The notes: a model not told the origin generated them from the sequence alone. A stretch of DNA of 64,000 nucleotides from Stratiolaelaps scimitus (GCA_019614645.1 JABWDB010000003.1:24761001-24825000), one strand, 5' to 3'. Shown: positions 1-12,290, counted from the first letter of the stretch. Translations and numbers: made by a program.

Positions 1-250
1 CGACGCGAGCAACGAGAGGCTGAACTCAAGGGCATCGTCATACCTCCCGGCATATCGCTAGCAGCGTTCGACAAGCCTAAAGTGAGCACAATTCGGCAAC
101 ATTACTATCCCGAGGGCGGTTGGGGCTGGGTAATCTGCTCAATTGCCGTGTTTGTACATTTCCTTGTTCACGGCATACACTGGTGCTTTCCTCTACTCAT
201 CTTGCGTATCAGGAATCAATTCAAGTACACCGTCGACATCTTCCCGGCAG
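1..250 (+). CDS. SLC16-type monocarboxylate transporter, N-terminal exon (partial)
   Basis: The frame starting at base 1 is open across the left edge and codes for 83 residues. A polar, presumably cytosolic stretch of about 35 residues leads into HYYPEGGWGWV (positions 101-133) and then a hydrophobic segment (ICSIAVFVHFLVHG...CFPLLIL), followed by a basic/polar stretch RIRNQFKY. The PEGGWGW motif at the mouth of the first membrane helix is the signature of the monocarboxylate transporter family (SLC16, major facilitator superfamily), which carries lactate, pyruvate, thyroid hormones or aromatic amino acids together with protons. Substrate cannot be told from this piece. The exon ends at GGCAG|GTTTGT with one base of the next codon (phase 1). 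I could not find the exons for helices 2-12 in this window. They may lie far away, be too short to notice, or fall outside. The exon start is also outside or at the edge. The family call is secure; the subfamily is not. Confidence 0.85.
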
Positions 251-2900
251 GTTTGTGCATAAACAATATCAATATAATTGTTTGTTTGTAATTATCCGCA
301 GAAACCCAAGGCGAGTAATAAGGGGCTAGCTTCAGTAAAATTTGTTGTTTGTTTGCCATAGCCTGAAACCTTTCGGCACAACGAAGCTCCCCAGCTAAAA
401 GTGTATTTACATCGATGATTACATGCTAGTTCTTGTTAGTTGAGTTTGACTAAATTAAATGGGCGCTGGCCCAAACATGTTGCCGGGCAGGCCTTCCCGA
501 TAGCAAAATTATCACTTTGGATTGCTCCCATTACCCTATTGAACATTCACAATAGCGTACACGGCTTGTGCGAGTGGCCATCATCAACTCATGTCTCTAA
601 AGCGAGAGACGTCAGGAAAGCTAATTATAGAGCTTTAAATTATGACTTGCCACACACGCTCGTTTTCCAATTGGTTTTCCCTAACCCGTCGGGGATTAAG
701 TTATGCATACGTCAACTCGTGGTGATGATAAGCTGCATTTATTGCGTGCCCAACCGATATAGTTCGTCTACACGACTGTCATTACGCGAGAGATAAATGA
801 GAGGTCATTGGCCAGTCCGCTCCCGTGGCTAAGCAAAATGAAAACAATTACAGACAAGATGCATATGTACAATATTGTAGCACAGTTTCCCTGACACGGA
901 CAGCATAGTACAATATGTCTACGAGACTAGTTTTCACGATGAGCACTCTTTACTCGGCTTATTGATTTGTTGCAGCCCCAGCAATAATAACTACTGCTGG
1001 GCCACCTCGTACCCCATGCGCCCGGTTCACCCGATGAGCCCAATCAATAACAATTAGCTATACCCAACTCGGGGCGAACATTATTGAGCTATTAAATCAC
1101 AGCGAAATTTTCCTGCTAGCCAGATGATATAATCTGCACCAAAACATCATTCGCCAACCAGATAGCGATGTCGTCTAATTGCACATAGAATAAATTAACG
1201 CAGTCGAATTCGTTGATTCGCGTGTAGATTTTCCCCTTGCACAAACGTAATGGATGAATCGATGACCATAAATGCTTATTTAGAAACTTGTTGCTAAGGT
1301 ATATGTAGCCGCCAAATAGATAAGAGCGAAAGCAGAAGGGACATTTCTTTTTTCCTGTTGCCAAGTTGGACACTGGGTCAGTATAATATTGGGTTCTAGC
1401 CTGTTCTCGTCTTCGCCGTTGGGTTCAACGTGCATATGCAGCAACGCATTTCAAGGCCTCCGCAGGCGAGATCGAACGAAAACTTGAATGAGTATCGTAG
1501 TAGTTCGTCTTCTCGGAAGATATTGCAATCTCGAGTGGGTATACCCTTCTTTCTAGGCATGCATTCGATATAGATAGATGTCAGTGGATGTCACCGTTGG
1601 CCGTTCTCTCTTGACAGGCGCCCCCGTCATAAGGTAAATGGTAAATGGTAAATCTTTATTGGTTTATTTAAGGAGCTGCAATTTTTCAATGCTTAAGCTC
1701 TCTTATGTGGTACACCATCGTTCGCTATCGCATAACTGGCATCTCGTCGTGAATAATTTGCGCATCATTTTGCCGAGCCTATAATTACACTCCCAGATTA
1801 CTTTACCTGTTCAGTTTCAATAGCATAATCGCAACATGTTAGCACACTCGGCATAATCAATCAATGTGCGAGTTTTTATCAATGTGAACCTCACAAGTCC
1901 TTTTGTGGCACAAATCTACTTTGTTTTTGTAGAAATCTCAAATATCACATGGTCCTGTTACTGGGCAGCTATTCGTACACTATGCATACAAAACCAAGAC
2001 CAGAGCAAGCGGAGCTGGCAGCCAGCGATTGGTGATGCAACAATTGCTGCACATTCCATTTTTTTTTGTCTCCAACTTTTACTGTATGAACCGCATCTCA
2101 GTCAACGTCGGCATCTTCTATGACATCGCATCATTTTTTCTTAATTAATTCACACTCCATCTGAAAAGGACATATTGCCTACGAATTTGATCACGTATAG
2201 CCGGCGTATCGCGTAGCCAGGAGTTTTCTCTATTTATTGCGATTGCGCTAATTCTCCAATCATATTTAACAGACCGAGTAATTGTCGCTGTTATTAGTGA
2301 CGGGTCCACCGCAAACAGACACGCCAATCAGCGAGCTACCGTACCGCGATACCAGGCGGGCGACATGGCGAGAGACACATCTAGCGGCAGCAAATTTTCC
2401 CCAGACGACAGCTGCAGCAGCACCACGAGACCACATGGATGCCGACGGCGTCCATCGGAACCGACGGTCGCGGGCGATTCGAACGCGGGTAGTTCGGATC
2501 GGTCGCTCGCTCGCTGTGGCGATGCGACGTCTCTGCCGTTGGCATGGTCAAATGAGCGGACGTCTCTTCATGGCGGGCCCGTGGCTGGACTCGTAATGTT
2601 AACAAAAATTATTCATCATACTCGGCCGTTCGGTGTCGGCCGATGGCCACAGTGTACCCGCTGGCCTGTTTTTGCTGCGTCAACCCTCGTCGATATATGA
2701 GTACGTAAATATCGTCACATTTTCTCGCCAATCTCATGGTTAACTCGTTAGGCGGGTTACGCGTACGTCTTTATCGTACGCGTTCGTTTGTCCGCTGTAC
2801 CCTGCCAGCGAGTGAAATTATGACGGATATGTACATCGAGGATGTGTTCATAAAAGCTCACGCGACATGGACGCAGTCTCGGAATGGTGTTCGCGCGCGA
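251..2900. other. Non-coding, presumed first visible intron of the transporter gene
   Basis: No supported exon. The open frame at 440-796 has no recognisable domain or splice context. A good acceptor (about 959-976, TTGATTTGTTGCAG) is followed only by short frames of 18-27 codons. The block at 2.3-2.7 kb is GC-richer with overlapping frames on both strands. One dispersed repeat copy is annotated separately at 1631-1705. If transcription of the transporter continues rightwards, this is intron. Confidence 0.5.
1631..1705. repeat. Dispersed repeat copy 1 (matches 23108-23172)
   Basis: About 50 bases, from ATTGGTTTATT to AATGCTTAAG and CTCTCTTA, match a second stretch at 23108-23172 with a handful of substitutions and small indels. 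The 5' part of this copy carries a short tandem of GGTAAAT. Two diverged copies in one window suggest an old interspersed element (SINE, or the 3' end of a LINE). I cannot see a coding region or tRNA-like promoter boxes that would name the family. Confidence 0.55.
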
Positions 2901-2915
2901 GGGCGGATGCATGTC

Positions 2916-2918
<3 letters not shown>

Positions 2919-2946
<28 letters not shown>
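2919..2946. repeat. (TA)n microsatellite
   Basis: Uninterrupted TA dinucleotide run immediately left of the palindrome at 2944-3025; their ends overlap by about 3 bases. Confidence 0.9.
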
Positions 2947-2962
2947 CTTCACAAATACGGTG

Positions 2963-3006
<44 letters not shown>

Positions 3007-3025
3007 CACCGTATTTGTGAAGTAT
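2944..3025. repeat. Perfect 82-bp palindrome with (TA)16 core
   Basis: The left arm at 2944-2968 (ATACTTCACAAATACGG...TCGA) is the exact reverse complement of the right arm at 3001-3025. Between them lie exactly 16 TA units, themselves self-complementary, so all 82 bases form one perfect inverted repeat. It stops cleanly at T2943/C3026. A single strand could fold into a long hairpin and the duplex could extrude a cruciform. The arms are non-repetitive sequence, so this is not simply a microsatellite. It could be a MITE-like remnant or the product of template switching at a TA tract. Confidence 0.9.
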
Positions 3026-3890
3026 CTGTGAAACGATGAAGAACGAAGCATCTATGATACTACATTCACCATGTGCTCATTCGGCTGTAGGATTTCACGC
3101 GCGCAGTGTGAATTCACATATTGTTCTATTTATCGAATGTAATGCACATGCGATGATAAACTGCCAACTTGCGCTGACAACCCTGTGCCCGTAGTTTCCT
3201 GTCAAATTGTTTCAAGGCTAGTATAAGGATGAAGTGACGGCTACCATCTAAAGGATACAATAATATATACTATTGAGTAAAGTTGATCATTTTCCAAAAG
3301 ACATTTCGTTGTTATTAATTTAAATTTAAACCAACGCTGCAAACCGCATTCGTTTCTGCTGCCAACGGCTGAGTTTCGAAATGAAAGCACTCGGTTTTCG
3401 TGGCACAATATATTCAAGAGAAAAATATTGGAAAATAACACCACTTGCTGATGATCTGGATGACGAGTACGGGCTGATGTCAGGGAAATGGTGAATCTCG
3501 CTGTCTCAGCATCTTTTGGATACTTTTAATTACACGTTTGTTGTCTTGCAGCGAGTTAACAGCTAATAAAGAATCAATATCCGACACCAGCATCCCAACC
3601 ACTGGTTGGACCTTCGACGGCTGCTTATCAATCCAACTTGCCATTTATCGTTACGGCACAAGGCGTAGCGTAGCCTACTACGCTCTATTATCATGGACTG
3701 CATTCGTATATCGACTGCATCGTCGGTTAATGATAGTCATCAATTGTGACGAAAGCTAGCCATTGCTTCGTTACTAAATGTTAGTGAATCAAATAGAGAA
3801 GCAAAATGTCAGTGAGAAAAATAGGGACCAAACCAGTTAAATATCACGGTGAGTTAAGAAGCCACACCGACAGCGCGCAACACACAATAT
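3026..3890. other. Non-coding stretch with weak exon candidates
   Basis: Contains two untested splice-linked frames. One is a 69-codon open stretch after a good acceptor (CTTGCAG ending at 3550, frame from 3552 to 3759). The other is a short ATG frame at 3806-3848 running into a donor, described separately. Neither shows a known domain. The rest has no support. Confidence 0.35.
3806..3848 (+). CDS. Possible short first coding exon
   Basis: ATG after GCAAA opens a 14-codon frame (MSVRKIGTKPVKYH plus one base) that runs into CACG|GTGAGTTAAG, a good splice donor. The Lys/Arg-rich start is plausible for a protein N-terminus, but no downstream exon could be linked. An ATG followed by a donor is expected by chance in intronic DNA. 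I give it as a lead only. Confidence 0.12.
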
Positions 3891-3894
3891 ATAT

Positions 3895-3957
3895 ATATAT
3901 ATTGTACATGTGTGGTTATATATATATATATGTATACCACACATGTACAATATATAT
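3895..3957. repeat. TA-cored inverted repeat (22-bp arms)
   Basis: Left arm 3895-3916 and right arm 3936-3957 are exact reverse complements (core ATTGTACATGTGTGGT against ACCACACATGTACAAT). The 19-base interior is mostly TA with one G interruption. The architecture is the same as the 82-bp palindrome 0.9 kb to the left (unique arms around a TA tract), but the arm sequences are unrelated. Confidence 0.85.
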
Positions 3958-5313
3958 TCCCTTCAGCGAATGCGACTGGCCCAGCAGTGTTTTCGCTCTC
4001 TTTTTTTGTAAAATTAATCTGGGACAATCATCTGATCGACGTAGCCAGACATTGGCCAGTGTGTAGATGATGTTGCTTGCCCTCGGGGAAGACCGTTCAG
4101 TTCCGATAGTAATCGAGGTGGCCGGCGCTTGGTTCTGCCGCAAAGGAAAGAAACAGATCCGAACGCCAGCTATCGGCGCTGCTGCCACGCTCTTCGTTGT
4201 TGGTCAGCTTCTTCAGAGTACCCTATACTCTTGCATTTTGTGTAGAATATAATAGAAAAACAGATAGATTTAAGATGTTTCTTGGAACAGCTCGTTGCTG
4301 TTGATTTTTGATTTCGTTTATGAGAAGAGAATTTCCCGACTGAGCTCGTCGTCGTCGTTGTCGGCGACACTGTTGTTCCCTATTGGTGATTCGTCGACAA
4401 TTGAAAAAATACACGATATAAGAGCCGATGTGGATGTAACACATGTGTAGTCTATATCATGTACTTTTGTTGCATAATAATAATACTAATAATAATAATG
4501 ATTTAATCAAACGCCTTTCTGCCAGAAATTATACTGCACTTGGGCGACGCGTCTAAGTAAAACGACATGGCTAAACTATGCTCGTGCTTTCGTTTCAATG
4601 ATATATAGCAACCTTCTGATCAATTCCTAAAATGTTGGATATTCAACAGCTGCTGTAGTGCAGTTCGACAGCAGACGTCAAAATCGGCCATGTACCAATT
4701 GTGCACCTACGGCCAAAGCGTCCTTATTCATTATACCAATTGTACCATGGATTTGTTTGTATGTGCCCATGCATATGCGTCAAAGTCCGACTGCAAAAAC
4801 GATGCTATAGCTGTCGTAAAGCGTTACGAGCCAAAATTGACAATACCGTAGTATTTCCAATTCGGAACGCTTTGCTACCACGGGCACATGCTGGGCCACC
4901 TGATCAACTGATTTGCTGAGGATCGTAACTAGTGAGAATATCCACCCATCAGCATCCATCACTGTTATAGATGGCGTAGGTGTTTAGGCTGTTCGCTGGC
5001 CCCGTTTCATCCGTGTTTCGTTATCTACTGATTATAGATTCCCTCTGGCTGCCAGTTGATACGATGCGGCTTGTCTCAGCACAGCATATTGACAAGCTAA
5101 CAAACCGACTACAACTCGTTCACGTCCGGGCCATCGCCAGCGAGCTCTTTTAACCTATAGAAATTTCATTAAGGCTATGCTTTGAGGAGACGGCGCACAG
5201 CAGTTTCCAGATCGACCGTAGAAATGCCCGTATCGATGTCTCTCTAGCTAGTTCTGTGGAGCATTTGTAACGAACTGTATCTGCGCGTGAGTATGTTATG
5301 ACTCAGAATTACC

Positions 5314-5343
5314 AATATATTATATAGGTATATATAATATATT
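5314..5343. repeat. AT-only inverted repeat (13-bp arms)
   Basis: The 13-base arm at 5314-5326 (AATATATTATATA) is the exact reverse complement of 5331-5343, separated by GGTA. It is a small hairpin, largely explained by AT content. Confidence 0.6.
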
Positions 5344-5344
5344 C

Positions 5345-6662
5345 GCATATAAGACGACATATGATTCAAATATTAATTATCTGAAACAGCCATTCATTCA
5401 ATACTACAAAAGATACCAATTTCCACCTTACGCGCCCGCAGCAGGCGAAGCTAAATCAACTGATAGATGTTGAAGTCAAATGGGTGCGCAAAAGTCGTTG
5501 GAGAGAGACGCATTTGGAGAATGATACCATATATATCGATTTCGAGGCATTCAAATATGGTCAACGCATTCAGATATATATATATATATATGTATACATA
5601 TATATACATAGCTAGGCTTGCCTGATATATGTACATAATGTATTCCATAGCAGTTAGACCACAGGGCCGTGTGGTGTTTATCGTGACTTGTCGGGTGACT
5701 TCATCTACACGCGGGTCACTTCTGCAGTGAGTGATTAGAGCCTGCTCATCAGTGCGCTAATGGTCTAATGGAGGCCACAAATCATTCGAGATGGCCATCA
5801 TTTGTGAATGACCTAGAGTACAGGCGTAGTAAAAAAAATGAATAGCCTGGCTCTCTAAATAACGCGGTCATTACACAGTCGTCGGTTCAAGTGAAATTAC
5901 TCCGGCGTTTGATGATTTCAGACTTTGAACTGTTCTTTTTTCTGTTGCAGAGGCCGGGGAAATATTCACGTAGATCTACTAATTCACACAGAATTAAATC
6001 TCCTCTGACACGAGGCACGGAATAATTTATTAAGATCATTTGTACACACACACACAGACACACATTCAGTCAAGCTGAGAGTGCATTGATAGCGCTCACA
6101 GGGGATTACATGCTGTGTACGTTGGCGCAGAAGGCCCTCGAGTCGGTTACTTCATCGTGACCACAGAACGACAAACCTGTTCAAAAGGCGCATCACTTTT
6201 CTCTTGCCGTATACAAGATCTGCCATATCTTGTTGTATTAATAGGCTAAAAGAATGGATTTAGTTGTGCTACTGCTGCTGCTGCTTGTGCTAATGTCGGT
6301 GCTCCTATGAATGTCGAAAGGGAGGAAATTCCGATTCTTTCACACGAGTCTATTCCTCTGGAGCCTGTTCTTGGGTGGCATTTTTAGCTAAATTTGACAT
6401 TGTTGTCTGGAGAAGCAACCTTCTTTATTTTTTGAAGTCTAATAGAGTCGGGACGATATGCCACTTTCAGAGTAGCACTATCGAAGCAATGCGAAGCAAT
6501 TTACGAACCCTGGGAGTGGGTGGAGCCTAAGTTTCCAAGTAAAGATGAGACCACTAAGCAGGTACAGCAAATATGGCTTTAAATATATATATATATATAT
6601 GTTATGTGTGCGTTTAAATGATCGAGATACGTTTATCGACTACGTTTTGACACACATTTTGC
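5345..6662. other. Non-coding, microsatellite-bearing stretch
   Basis: Holds TA tracts at about 5574-5610 and 6583-6600 and a (CA)n tract at about 6047-6065. At 5934-5950 there is a strong acceptor (TTTTTTCTGTTGCAG) followed by a 24-codon Arg/Ser-rich frame ending in a stop at 6025. That length is what chance predicts, so no exon is called. Confidence 0.4.
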
Positions 6663-7193
6663 ATGGCGAAAACATTCATATCGGCCACAAATTGTTATCG
6701 CTTTGACACCCGTTGGCGTCAGCTGCTGAACGCGAGCATGTCAAACGCACTCTTGCGATCGATCAGTTTCAACTGGGCTACCGGCCTTCCGTTGCTTTCC
6801 ACCGCTTTGCCCTATCGCTTCTCCGTTTTAGGTCAACCACGAGGCATATTGTCGAGTTTTGACGAAAAATCAGAATACATTTCCCCAAGGAGAGGTCCTC
6901 GCTCCTCGCTTGCTACCACTTCGACTTTAGCACCAAATAGTGCCACACCTATACTAAGTGTACACGTACGTTGGCTTTTCCAAAGCAAATACCCCGTGCT
7001 GCGCTACGCATTAGCTCCGTTGGGCTGGTCTTCGTTGAGAGTGAGCCTTTGCGAAAACATGCTGAGAAATGTTTTCATTCCCAGTTCTACCTCTCCTGCT
7101 AGCGGTGGTCCAGATGCATACTCGAGCGAGGCATTTCATTCTCTTTCTTGTCAAGTAAATGGGCGTCGCGTTAGGCAGCATGGATTCAACTAG
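6663..7193 (+). CDS. Orphan open reading frame, 176 codons (doubtful)
   Basis: An ATG-started frame without microsatellite content, with a stop five codons upstream and TAG at the end. It has no signal peptide, membrane segment or motif I recognise, and composition is Ser/Leu/Arg-rich. One antisense frame is also nearly open and looks more like protein (acidic runs near 6880-7120) but carries at least three stops. A window of this size is expected to show about one frame of this length by chance, so a real gene is unproven. A decayed element on the minus strand is an equally good explanation. Confidence 0.15.
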   Translation: MAKTFISATNCYRFDTRWRQLLNASMSNALLRSISFNWATGLPLLSTALPYRFSVLGQPRGILSSFDEKSEYISPRRGPRSSLATTSTLAPNSATPILSVHVRWLFQSKYPVLRYALAPLGWSSLRVSLCENMLRNVFIPSSTSPASGGPDAYSSEAFHSLSCQVNGRRVRQHGFN

Positions 7194-7199
7194 CACTTG

Positions 7200-8000
7200 C
7201 GATTAGAAAAATAGCATTAACTGTCTGTTATGTCCACGCCAAGCCAACTAACACGTCCCCATATATAGATCAAATGGAATGTTCAAACAGGCAGAGAGCA
7301 TCGAGGAACTTTACGAATTATATATAGTAATATTCATAATATATAGTAACTAGAAATAATAATAATAACAAATGCATTCTCACAGCAAGCCAGCTTGTGT
7401 GCATTTTGTGTCATTTAGACAGATCACTAACAAAACACCGCGGTATGGAATTTACGTTATCTGCGTGTATCTTTACGTTACGATAACAGAAGCAGCAGTA
7501 GCAACAACAACAACGGTGGAAAACGTATTTGTGGCGGATTCTGGAATTGTCACTTCACTCCACGGTGCTTCATTTAATGGTATTATATTTAATCCGAAGC
7601 TGTGAACAGGACAGATTTATGTATAGGGCCCTCTGCGCATACTCGTGAGCTACTGGTGGTTGACTCGACCCGCTGGTGGGCGGCTTGTTGATTCGTCGGC
7701 TGGTTGTATAGCCATAATATAGCTAGGGATGCTACCAAGTGTAAACACCAATCTGCTATGCTGTTCTATATATTATGATGAACATAACAGGAGGATATTA
7801 TCGGGCCAATATTGCATTGGCCAATAATAATAATAAACAGCCCCGGTAGGTGCGAGCATTCTATCAAGGCCTCGAGCTTGGCAACACCGATTATACAGAG
7901 AGCCGTGTTACGAAACACTGTATAAACAAAACGTAAAACGCATGAACTATTATCGATCATAATTTTACTATACTGTTCCATTCGCTAGATTTGATATCGC
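7200..8000. other. Non-coding stretch
   Basis: AT-moderate sequence with short AAT repeats (about 7355-7368 and 7825-7835) and CAA/CAG-type triplets near 7490-7515. No supported gene. Confidence 0.4.
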
Positions 8001-9345
8001 GCACGCCTTTCTAAGCAGAAGGAGAATCCCCACTCGCCGAGGGCCGCCACGCGTGGTCATTCCCATATGGCGAATATCGTTGTATTTCATACGATGAGTG
8101 ACTCGTGAAGCGAACACCAGTGACTGGCCGCGTCCACCCATCTCCTCTGTCCAACCTTCGTGATATCCGCACGAGTGCGGTGAGTCCCAGGAGAACAGTG
8201 TGTCACCAGCTCCTGGGTCCGGTCACGTCTCTCTCGTCCAGGGGAAATGGTCTAAGACCAGTTCCGCTCTCACTTTTCCCTCCCTTATTATCGTCTGCCG
8301 ATCATCGTTCCGTCCGCTGACTGGGGCGGCTCGGCACTCGTCCATCTCGCTGAGGTCTCTGCCAAACCAATCCAACGAAGTCCCAGTCAGTGGGTGAGCG
8401 AGTGGCGCCTTCGACGACTTCCGCCATGGGTCTCGGCGCTACCGCTGCCGCCGCCGTTAGCGGCGGCGGCGTCGGTGTAATACGCTGGCCCCCACCTAGG
8501 CGGGTCCGGTCGGTCCAACCTAGCGAGGAGCGATTGGAGGTTCTCAGATTGGATGATTCTCGTACCGCAAACTCCATCGTCGTCGCCACCGCCGCAGCTA
8601 CCTCCTTCTGCCAGCCGCCTCTACTGCCTTCCCGATATCCTCTGGTTGCCCCTCTCACGTGTGATCGTTGCGAAACGCCGCGATACCGTCAATGGCGCGC
8701 CATACAGATATACTATATCTATACCATCATCCGCGTTTGCTGAACCCGCCCTATTCTCGACCTAAAGACGACCCCTTGCTGTGTTCCACAAGGCAGGAAT
8801 TGGCGTGGGATATCTTACCTACTGTGGCGGTGGGGACTAAGCAACGAGCTACCAGTGTGCTCCTTTCTACGGCGGTACGGTGCAATTCCACGCCGCGCTG
8901 ACTAATGGCGCCGGAGGTTGCTCGGCCTCGTCTCTGACTTCTTCCGCGAGCGCTCTTCTGGCCCTTACATGTCAGCTGTATCGATCGACCTGTTGGTGTT
9001 CGGGTGGGCTTGCCAGACATGGGCGGATAGCAATAGCGAAGATCGACAGATCTCTTTCTCTCTCTCGAGAAAGAGATACATAGAGGGATAGAGAGAGCGC
9101 GAACCCCTTTTCGTCTTTGGCAGTGGCAACGACGGCCATGGGAGACCTACCTGGCAACCGACTCGAAAGTGCGACATGGCAACAAATCGGAAATGAAATG
9201 GGAACATGCGAGCAAGCACAGAATGGGCATGACGCTACAAAGCATGAAACGCTGATCGCTCTCTCACCATTTCTCTCTCTCTCTCTCTATCGCTCCGCTG
9301 CTTGGTCGGTCCGGTGTACTGGGCGGCAGCAGCGCAGTCACTGAA
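8000..9345. other. GC-rich block with overlapping chance frames
   Basis: Markedly GC- and CpG-richer than its flanks, with (GCC/GGC)-type triplets near 8446-8475 and CT/GA tracts near 9050-9100 and 9270-9290. Frames on both strands stay open because stops are rare. None has a domain. A consensus donor (GCG|GTGAGT) sits at 8180. The block could be a promoter or untranslated first exon, but no TATA box or coding exon confirms this. Confidence 0.35.
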
Positions 9346-9503
9346 CTATAAATCTGTTACAGGATCACCGTGTTCTCGTTTGCAATACAGCAACGCGATA
9401 CCGACGGGCTCAAGGAACAAGGGAATCGAGATGATATTCATCGCATTGTGCCTAGACGTGTCTGCTGTCAACCCGCCATGGTCTCGTCTGCGCCGCTTAA
9501 AAG

Positions 9504-9509
<6 letters not shown>

Positions 9510-9557
<48 letters not shown>
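9510..9557. repeat. (TA)24 microsatellite
   Basis: Uninterrupted TA run. It generates the IYIYIY tracts seen in overlapping frames on both strands. Confidence 0.95.
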
Positions 9558-9559
<2 letters not shown>

Positions 9560-12250
9560 CATATTTGAGTATATTCGTCATCATGTGTAGGTTTTCTGGT
9601 CATAGCTGGGGAGTTCAATTTTTTTTTGCCATTATCCGTCCGCCTGTGGCTGGCTGCACATCCGGTACTCCTCCATTAAGGCGAATGATCGTCATTGCTG
9701 CGTACTAGGTTGAAGCGGTAGCAACAGCGAAAATGAGGATGGAAGCTTGAATTGGTATTAATACCACGTGTTATTAATTTACAATGGTTCAAAAGAACGT
9801 TGAGTTCTTGTCGATTTTTGGTTTTTACTGTTACTTATAATTCTTATTTTTAACTTTTGGATTGAATAATTTAACTTCGATTTCACTAATTTTAAATTTC
9901 AAATTTTATTGAATGTCGCCAAGTATCAATTATTCAAATCTCATTTGAATTAATTCCAGCTATTTCAAGCGTACTATTTACTCGTTTCAATTATTATACT
10001 TTTGCCGCCCACAGGCGAAGTCGAGTATATTTATTATCATTACTACCACTACGATAGCGCTTGCTGGTTGGCAACCCAACAAAAAGTGATATGTTTTCTA
10101 GAGTTTACCTGATGTTCTTGTTTAAAATGCGACATGTACGAGCACTGCTTTTCTTATCTACTCGTGAAAAATTTGATGAGTGTCCATTAATCGGTATTGT
10201 TTTGTTTTCAACAAATAGTTGACACTTTGTAAAATATCTGCGATGCATACGACCACCATGTAGCTTCGGGAACTACGCAATCTCTTCTATGATCAAGAGC
10301 CCTTCAACAACGACCGAAGGTGCAAAATGATAGTGCCCACTGTTCAGTCTCGCAGACAGTTTAGCATCGTAGTATTTTTTTTTTTTTTTTAGAGGAGGAA
10401 ATTTTCTTCAAACGCACGGTCACCACCGGTGAAAAATTGGATACTATATCCAATAGCTTCGTAGTATTGGATATCATTTAGTGTACGTGTGTTGATGATG
10501 TACACTAATAAGTAAATTCATTGGTGTAGCTGTGGAAGTGTGTGTGTGTGTGCGTGTTCTTGAATTTAAGGATTTATGGGATATCGAAACCTGTACATAA
10601 TGCGGTTTGCTGGGCCTCCTCTCGGGTCATGGTCTGCGACTGACCCTGCCGTGGTAAGGCCGTGTATAGGCAGACACACTCAAGGTCTTATGAATGCAAC
10701 GGTATTTTTAATGATATTGTATAACGTAGAGTAGTATCTACATATTTAGGTAGACAGAGTTAATACAGGTTGATACAAGTTTTGATATGAATTGATAAGA
10801 AGCTCGCGGGCTCATGTCCTGAACGACGTGCATGCAGTAAATGACAAAAGAGGCAGTACATTTATTGAGTGGTGCTAGTTTACGTGGAATCATTTGAGTT
10901 CTAGCTAATGGAATGAGGTACGAAATTTCTTACTGTGGGACGTATCTGGCCCTGTCTAAATAGGCGAAGGCAGCTGGAGTGTTCGTTGTTCGTTAGGGTA
11001 CAGGCTCGAAAGCCTGGCTTCGAGCCAGAGACCCCGACTCGGGTTCCAGTCTCAAGACACACGCACAGATCCACGCACCTACTCTCATGGATACACTTCA
11101 GACGACTGTTGAGACCGGTGTACGCCTGAATTATAATAATAAATGCCTTCAGTGCATCTGGACGAACTAAAGAAAAGTTATTACTGTGATAATTAAGCTT
11201 TTTGTCCGGTCTCAGGAATAAAAGCTCCATTGGTGTATCTCACGTGCTGTTGAAATTTAAATGATCCTTCCCACCTGAGTGTGAGAAACCCGGAAATAGA
11301 AGGCCCGCCACTGTGAAGTGACTGTACTTCGGTTGTATATAACAAGAAACGGGTATTTTACCTAATCTGCCACCGGTTAAAATGTCTTCGTTGTTTTTAT
11401 AACGTTCTGCTGCATCAAAAGCGATACACAACCTGGCGTTGAAACGTCAGAGTTTTAGAGAAAGTTGCTCTAACATATCGTTCCATTCTAGTGCTCTCAA
11501 TGCAGAGGAGCTGTGTTACCGTCAGAGACAACGAATGACCCCGTGAAAAATACCCGCACCCTCCTTAAACAATAACAGAAATTTACAAAGATATTACAAC
11601 GATATCTCACGTTTGATAAAGCAACAGTGATTATTGTCCAGGTGATCTCGGTCTCTCGGAGTTGGGGGGGGGGGGGGTTGTAGGAGCTGCTCGGCTCTGC
11701 TGAGTCTGACACCCCCATCCAGTGGCCAATTCTAGGACTGCATGATCCCCCAGATGGAACAGACGAAGTAACGCTTCAAGCTCTCCGAGCCATCTGGAGA
11801 GGGGAGGAGGTACGCGGGTTTAGTGCGTGGCCTTTGTGAGTCCCACACAGTTGTGTTGGTAAGCTTGGACAGCTCAGCGCGTGTGTGCATCAGGCATTTC
11901 CGTAATTCCAAGAAAAAATAGACACTCATAAGCTAACGATTGGACCCATAATTATATGCCATCCTGGGCGCTGCTCTTCCTCGCTCATTGTGGCTTTCCC
12001 TAAGCTCCACATTTTGAGGACCGTTGATAGATAATAATATCGATCGAATCATTATTCTTTATATGCGGCAAGTGTCATCAGGCACTTGTTGTCACTTATA
12101 AATTAGCATTTATATACTTTTCATTTAACTGCGTTGACTCAAGACAACTGTCATCATTTGTTGCATTTTTAATAATTGGCATGTGACTGATTCAATTACA
12201 CATACTTTACATAGCGTTCTAAAGAAAGAATAGCTCTCTAAGAGCTATAA
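9560..12250. other. Non-coding, AT-rich then mixed
   Basis: 9770-9990 is strongly AT-rich with many TTAAT/AATTT words. 10373-10390 is a poly-T run. 10440-10510 carries small inverted repeats (TTGGATA/TATCCAA and TAGTGTAC/GTACACTA). 11664-11677 is a run of 14 G. No supported gene. Confidence 0.45.
11664..11677. repeat. Poly-G run (14 G)
   Basis: Uninterrupted run of 14 G on the + strand. One of four 13-14 base G/C runs in the window. Confidence 0.9.
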
Positions 12251-12251
12251 A

Positions 12252-12256
12252 TATAC

Positions 12257-12290
<34 letters not shown>

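Noticed and set aside
3552..3759. 69-codon frame after a good acceptor
   Set aside because: Not phase-compatible with the transporter exon and no recognisable domain; kept only as a note.
5951..6025. 24-codon terminal exon after a strong acceptor
   Set aside because: Frame length equals chance expectation and another phase is equally open.
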